A stretch of 7,543 nt of DNA from an uncultured Ruminococcus sp. (GTDB lineage: Bacteria > Bacillota > Clostridia > Oscillospirales > Ruminococcaceae): NCBI GenBank assembly GCA_945835085.1, contig CAMAIG010000069.1, positions 1 to 7,543 of the forward strand, given 5' to 3'. The position numbers were made by a program, and so were the translations under genes. This document shows, in pieces, positions 4,654 to 7,543 of the stretch. The notes below the pieces were generated by a model. It saw only the letters and a program-made list of their open reading frames with translations, did not search any database and was not told where the DNA came from. How positions within the stretch are numbered: position 1 is the stretch's first letter; the number at the start of each line of letters is the position of its first letter.

Positions 4654-5698
4654 TTTCCCGAACCTCATCATCGGTGTCCACATCGCCTGTAAGATATCTG
4701 TCGCAGAATTCCCTGAACTCCATCACAAGACCGCTCTTGTGCATGATATCGTCCATAGCAAGAGCATTTTCGTCCCGTATCCTTCTGGTAACGCAGCCGT
4801 ATTCATCTTTGCTGTAAAGCTGGGTAATGCCCTCTCTGCCCACAGCATAAGCGTCCATAAGCATAGGGCAGTCGATCTTTGCATCGGGTCTGTCGGCATT
4901 CTCCTCAACCCAGTAATCCTCCCTGTTGAGATCCGAACCGCAGAGCAGATCAATGCTTTCGGAATATTCGGAGAGGAGAGTCTTTTCCGAGATAAGCTCC
5001 ATATCCTCGGGGAAAACTCCCTGAGCCATGTCCTCGGGGGAAGGGGAGCCTGCAGCTGAGAAAAAAACGGTCCTGCCGTCAGCATAAACAAGCATAGCGC
5101 CGAACCTGTCAGCCCGGGGAGCGCTGATGGTGTATATCATAACAATGTCGTCGGGGGAAAGAGCGGCAGCAAATGCTTCCTGCTCTGTAAGCTCTGTGGT
5201 CTGTTCGGTCATTTCGGTAACCGACGCTTCATCGGTAATTTCTTCACCGGTCTCCTCCGCAGTGCAAAGAAAAGCGAAATCCGAGGAAAGGAGCGCCACA
5301 GAGTAATCATCGACCCTGTAAATATTCGTGCCCATAGGAACAAAATTTGACTGATAATCCTCCTCGGGAATAGCATCGGCGTCGATCTGACGGGCAACCA
5401 GACCAATGAGGTTGTGTCTTTCAATGCTGTCCCTGTCAATATCTCCGGAATAGAAATAGTTTACCCCGTTGATACGAACAGCAGGTTCATCGGAAACTAT
5501 CTCAAAGGGAGTGCCTATCTCCGCATTTGACTCAGCTTCGGTGACAATGGTATCGGAAACCGTTTTGCTTCCCGAAGTAAGCGCAAGAGGGGACTCGGCA
5601 TAAAGGGAATATTCGGGCTGTATTTCGGTCTTATCTTCAGTGCAGCCGCAAAGGAACAGTGCAGACAGAGCGGAAAGCACCGCAAATAATATATGCAT
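4646..5698 (-). CDS. Putative lipoprotein of unknown function, 350 aa
   Basis: I recognise no domain. The N terminus is a short signal peptide whose lipobox ends LCGC, with C19 as the lipidated residue, so the protein is probably an outer-face lipoprotein. After a Ser/Thr/Glu-rich stretch, a folded-looking segment (about 65-150) contains VRINGVNYFYSGDI and GLVARQID. An acidic Glu/Thr-rich insert (about 147-175) follows, and then a second part with VMIYTISAPRADRFGAML, VYADGRTVFFSA and a C-terminal EFREFCDRYL. AAAGGAG (5707-5713) precedes the ATG by eight bases, and a strong promoter lies just upstream. It is the first gene of a two-gene unit with tcdA, overlapping it by eight bases; a link between a surface lipoprotein and tRNA modification is not obvious and may be only co-transcription. 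Overall it is strongly acidic. Confidence 0.85.
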   Translation of the reverse strand: MHILFAVLSALSALFLCGCTEDKTEIQPEYSLYAESPLALTSGSKTVSDTIVTEAESNAEIGTPFEIVSDEPAVRINGVNYFYSGDIDRDSIERHNLIGLVARQIDADAIPEEDYQSNFVPMGTNIYRVDDYSVALLSSDFAFLCTAEETGEEITDEASVTEMTEQTTELTEQEAFAAALSPDDIVMIYTISAPRADRFGAMLVYADGRTVFFSAAGSPSPEDMAQGVFPEDMELISEKTLLSEYSESIDLLCGSDLNREDYWVEENADRPDAKIDCPMLMDAYAVGREGITQLYSKDEYGCVTRRIRDENALAMDDIMHKSGLVMEFREFCDRYLTGDVDTDDEVREND

Positions 5699-5731
5699 AA
5701 GGATTACTCCTTTAGTTATTATGATTTAGTA

Positions 5732-5761
5732 ATTATATCACACCGAGGAACAGAGTGTCAA
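5732..5761 (-). promoter_or_regulatory. Strong sigma-A promoter of the lipoprotein-tcdA unit
   Basis: On the minus strand a perfect TTGACA (5756-5761) and perfect TATAAT (5732-5737) are separated by 18 bases, about 35 bases ahead of the start codon. A CCTGCAAAA/TTTTGCGGG dyad (5767-5792) lies immediately upstream of the -35 box. The rest of 5762-5878 shows no gene or other clear signal. Confidence 0.88.
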
Positions 5762-5878
5762 GAAATCCCGCAAAACTTTGGCATTTTGCAGGAAAAATAA
5801 AGTCAATAAAGCACATTTACAGTATATTCAGCCCATGGAGCAATATGCCATAAACCGGAAAATAGCGTGCCTGACGAT

Positions 5879-5907
5879 AAAAAAACCGCCTTGTTTAAGG
5901 GCGGTTT
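5879..5907 (-). terminator. Intrinsic terminator of the small-gene operon
   Basis: On the minus strand AAACCGCC (5900-5907) pairs with GGCGGTTT (5883-5890) around a nine-base loop, with a continuous T-run extending the stem. It starts five bases past the stop codon of the 84 aa gene. This is a textbook terminator. Confidence 0.92.
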
Positions 5908-5912
5908 AAAGA

Positions 5913-6167
5913 TTATGATAAATATTTTAAAGTATGTTCAGTATGCTCAAAGACCAATCCATTAGGTGTTTTTGAAATCAGCAGAACCAAAGGCATAGGA
6001 GTATCGTCAAGCAGACCCGTTTTGCCTTTTTCGGGGTCATGATACTGCAAAGCAAGGAAATTGCTTCCCCAACACTGTGATAATTTCTGTGCCTTGTCAA
6101 AACTTAGATTGTTTTTATGGCAATAAGTGCGAATTTCTTCGGACCAATCTTCAAATAACTTACACAT
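5913..6167 (-). CDS. Small protein of unknown function, 84 aa
   Basis: I do not recognise a family. The start is the ATG behind AAGGAG with seven-base spacing, giving MCKLFEDWSEEIRTYC at the N terminus; nine more in-frame codons upstream are not supported by any ribosome site. The protein is soluble-looking, with an amphipathic N-terminal helix (1-30), a CWGSNFLALQYHDP segment (about 42-54), a PMPLVLLISK strand (67-76) and an FEHTEHTLKYL tail. It is the last gene of the operon starting at 6815 and is followed closely by a terminator. Size, operon structure and the truncated gene upstream would fit an orphan immunity-type or toxin-associated protein, but nothing in the sequence proves it. Confidence 0.82.
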   Translation of the reverse strand: MCKLFEDWSEEIRTYCHKNNLSFDKAQKLSQCWGSNFLALQYHDPEKGKTGLLDDTPMPLVLLISKTPNGLVFEHTEHTLKYLS

Positions 6168-6174
6168 AAAATCA

Positions 6175-6180
6175 CTCCTT
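6175..6180 (-). promoter_or_regulatory. Ribosome binding site that sets the start of the 84 aa gene
   Basis: AAGGAG lies seven bases before ATG at 6167 and inside the longer reading that would begin at 6194, so the shorter start is preferred. Confidence 0.85.
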
Positions 6181-6189
6181 CCCGAATGT

Positions 6190-6209
6190 GGCAAATTGCC
6201 CCTTTGGGG
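6190..6209. repeat. Two abutting palindromes between the small genes
   Basis: GGCAAATTGCC (6190-6200) and CCCCTTTGGGG (6199-6209) are each perfect dyads and share two bases. They occupy most of the 52-base gap between the 96 aa and 84 aa genes. Neither has a U-tract, so they may be alternative mRNA hairpins affecting relative expression. Confidence 0.6.
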
Positions 6210-6219
6210 TGAAAGGTAA

Positions 6220-6510
6220 TTATGAATTTCTTAAAACGTGCTGAATAAATTCAGCGCTTAACCTTAAATTATATTCTTCAAAGAGATAGACAAGAGTAGC
6301 TGACCATCTGTATTCTCCGTCATTATAAAGAGCCTCGGGAATTCTTGTATCTGTGTTTGTTGTTACATCAAAAACAGTTGAACTTGCATATGCCGCATTT
6401 GATGTGTGATTTTGAAAATATTCCAATATCTTTGTCTTTTCAGGAAGCACAACTGCTGTTGCAATAATATCATTGATATTAACATTATCACCTAATATCC
6501 ATTTCATCAC
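6220..6510 (-). CDS. Small protein of unknown function, 95-96 aa
   Basis: I do not recognise a named family. The reading begins GTG-ATG (valine codon at 6510, ATG at 6507), behind GGGAGG; GTG has seven-base and ATG ten-base spacing, so either may be used. Visible features are an N-terminal MKWILGDNVNINDIIA, a LPEKTKILEYFQNH helix (about 23-36), a Thr/Ala/Ser-rich middle, GEYRWSATLVYLFEEYNLRL (66-85) and a terminal helix. It has no signal peptide and looks like a compact alpha/beta protein. It sits 28 bases after the frameshifted ORF and 52 bases before the 84 aa gene, so all three share one transcript. The bases look more A/T-rich than in neighbouring tcdA or the ABC gene, consistent with later arrival; this is an impression, not a computed value. 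Confidence 0.8.
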   Translation of the reverse strand: MMKWILGDNVNINDIIATAVVLPEKTKILEYFQNHTSNAAYASSTVFDVTTNTDTRIPEALYNDGEYRWSATLVYLFEEYNLRLSAEFIQHVLRNS

Positions 6511-6538
6511 TTGTGATCCTCCCTATACAAAAATGGCT

Positions 6539-6743
6539 TCATTTATCTGTAAATGCACTGAAAATATTAGATGTTTCATTATCAGTAGACTCTCCAAAAA
6601 GTTCTGCTGATGTCGGAGTGCCATTAAGGTCAGCATCATAGAAGCCATCTTTAGTCGGTACATTTCTATCGTTGCTTGCGAAATGATTATCCTCGGTATC
6701 TGCAACAAAATTAGTCTGTCAAGGGATTTTGATTTTCGATCAT
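6539..6743 (-). pseudogene. Broken or frameshifted small ORF at the head of the operon
   Basis: From 6718 to 6539 one minus-strand frame is open for 59 codons and encodes a protein-like, Asp/Asn-rich sequence: TNFVADTEDNHFASNDRN, then PTKDGFYDADLNG and a terminal SNIFSAFTDK before TGA. It has no start codon and is preceded at once by an in-frame TGA (6719-6721). An ATG at 6743 opens a ten-codon reading (MIENQNPLTD) ending at 6711. A +1 shift near TTG-A-CAG would join the two into one protein of about 67 aa. Possible causes are a one-base indel, a sequencing error, recoding, or a C-terminal remnant of a larger gene whose 5' part was deleted. The site before the ATG (AAAGGA) is too close to be good. 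No family is recognised. Confidence 0.55.
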
Positions 6744-6786
6744 TTCCTTTGTTTTCGCACGAGTTTTCTTTATCTCGTATGTCTTT

Positions 6787-6815
6787 ATTGTACCACTATT
6801 TTCCGGATTTGTAAA
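6787..6815 (-). promoter_or_regulatory. Extended -10 promoter of the small-gene operon
   Basis: On the minus strand TTTACA (6810-6815), 17 bases, and TACAAT (6787-6792) preceded by TG form an extended -10 promoter. The predicted leader contains an ACGAG/CTCGT hairpin (about 6760-6779). It is placed just after the ABC-gene terminator, so the small genes are transcribed on their own. Confidence 0.8.
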
Positions 6816-6853
6816 GCTATTTGAGCCCTTCGCCCTCCTAGCCGCTGTAACAC

Positions 6854-6887
6854 AAAAAAACCGTACCACAAAAGTGATACGGTTTTT
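6854..6887 (-). terminator. Intrinsic terminator of the ABC ATPase gene
   Basis: On the minus strand AAAAACCGTATCAC pairs with GTGGTACGGTTTTT around a TTTT loop, with one U-G pair, and the T-run continues for two more bases. It lies about 18 bases after the stop codon. The long A/T base makes it able to work in both directions. Confidence 0.92.
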
Positions 6888-6905
6888 ATAGATATCAGAT
6901 CAAAA

Positions 6906-7543
6906 TCAGTTGATAACAGTCTTCTCGGTTTCCTTATCAAAGATGTGGATCTTGTTAGCGTCGATAACAGCCTTGATAGTATCCTGAGGACGAGCAGTAG
7001 ATCTGGGGTCAACACGAGCGGTAAGGGAAATGCCCTCGCAGGTGAGATAGAGGTAGGTTTCAGCACCCATCATTTCTGTGATCTCAACCTCAGCCTCGAT
7101 AAGACCGGTTGTAGCAGCAGAAAGGAAAGCTTCCTCGTCGTGGATATCCTCGGGACGAACGCCCATGATGATCTCCTTGTCAACGAGCTCGGAAAGAGCA
7201 AGATCGTCAACCTTGGACTCGGGGATCTCAACATAATACTTCTTGCCGCGGGTAGTCTTGGTGTCCTCGGAACCGAATTCAACAGTGTACTTGCCTTCGA
7301 TCTTTCTGAGAACAGCGTCAACGAAGTTCATCTGAGGAGAGCCCATGAAGCCTGCAACGAACTGGTTAACAGGGTTTGTATAGAGGTTCTGAGGAGAGTC
7401 AACCTGCTGAACGAAGCCGTCCTTCATAACAACGATACGGTCGCCCATTGTCATAGCCTCTGTCTGGTCATGTGTAACGTAAATGAAAGTAGTACCGAGC
7501 TTCTGGTGGAGCTTGGAGATCTCGGTTCTCATCTGAGCACGGA
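6906..7543 (-). CDS. ugpC: Sugar ABC transporter ATP-binding protein, UgpC/MsmK family, C-terminal part
   Basis: The 211 residues visible are the C-terminal part of a protein usually about 370 aa; the 5' part, with Walker A, signature and Walker B motifs, lies beyond the right edge. The visible sequence begins RAQMRTEISKLHQKLGTTF, then the switch histidine in YVTHDQTEAMTMGDRI, the QVDSPQNLYTNPVNQFVAGFMG segment, and an OB-fold regulatory domain with GVRPEDIHD and an ARVDPR motif. These are typical of ATPases energising carbohydrate importers (MalK, UgpC, MsmK, MsmX), which often serve several sugar transporters in Firmicutes. Strong preference for a few codons suggests high expression. UgpC is the usual automatic name; glycerol-3-phosphate specificity is not implied, and no permease or binding protein lies downstream. 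A terminator follows. Confidence 0.92.
   Translation of the reverse strand, partial: RAQMRTEISKLHQKLGTTFIYVTHDQTEAMTMGDRIVVMKDGFVQQVDSPQNLYTNPVNQFVAGFMGSPQMNFVDAVLRKIEGKYTVEFGSEDTKTTRGKKYYVEIPESKVDDLALSELVDKEIIMGVRPEDIHDEEAFLSAATTGLIEAEVEITEMMGAETYLYLTCEGISLTARVDPRSTARPQDTIKAVIDANKIHIFDKETEKTVIN

Noticed and set aside
3882..4683. Longer tcdA start at 4683
   Set aside because: The ten additional residues lie inside the lipoprotein gene and do not resemble the family; MIEERYSRT at 4653 matches the usual TcdA N terminus.
6523..6708. 61-codon minus-strand frame beginning at TTG
   Set aside because: It overlaps the more protein-like 59-codon frame in another phase, has no ribosome site and gives a biased Met/Ile/Leu-rich sequence.
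1..7543. CRISPR arrays, tRNA or rRNA genes, insertion sequences
   Set aside because: No regularly spaced repeats, no cloverleaf or rRNA-like stretch and no transposase reading frame or terminal inverted repeats with target duplication were seen on either strand.

Overview
The window reads as chromosomal DNA of a low-to-moderate-GC Gram-positive anaerobe, most likely Ruminococcus or a close Oscillospiraceae relative. The reasons are the protein families present (YqeG, a clostridial Nfo-like TIM-barrel protein, an ECF S component, DUF4430 and other lipoproteins), strong AGGAG ribosome binding sites, sigma-A promoters, and many short intrinsic terminators. This is inference from sequence character; there is no rRNA here to prove it. 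Every gene I can support lies on the minus strand, so transcription runs from the right end to the left.

Right to left, the layout is six transcription units. (1) 6906-7543: the C-terminal part of a highly expressed-looking sugar ABC transporter ATPase (UgpC/MsmK type), closed by a strong terminator. (2) 5879-6815: an operon of small unknown genes behind an extended -10 promoter. It holds a broken or frameshifted small ORF, a 95-96 aa protein and an 84 aa protein, and ends in a GGCGG-type terminator. (3) 3817-5761: a TTGACA/TATAAT promoter, a 350 aa lipoprotein of unknown function, and a TcdA-type tRNA t6A dehydratase whose start overlaps the lipoprotein stop, then a terminator. (4) 2341-3770: a sigma-A promoter, a cobalamin riboswitch, a DUF4430 lipoprotein and an ECF transporter S component, then two hairpins. 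(5) 2038-2310: an isolated promoter and a 66 aa cysteine-rich protein. (6) 1-1728: YqeG phosphatase, a DUF1963 protein and a partial Nfo-like protein in a tight operon. It is separated from unit 5 by about 300 bases of diverged direct repeats and hairpins.

The most coherent system is unit 4. A B12 riboswitch controls a surface lipoprotein carrying the domain family shared with the C-terminal part of animal B12 carriers, next to a membrane S component. Together they look like a corrinoid capture-and-import pair that would borrow a shared ECF ATPase/transmembrane module encoded elsewhere. The least explained parts are the small-gene operon at 5913-6743, the Cys-rich protein at 2038-2238 and the repeat block at 1754-2040.
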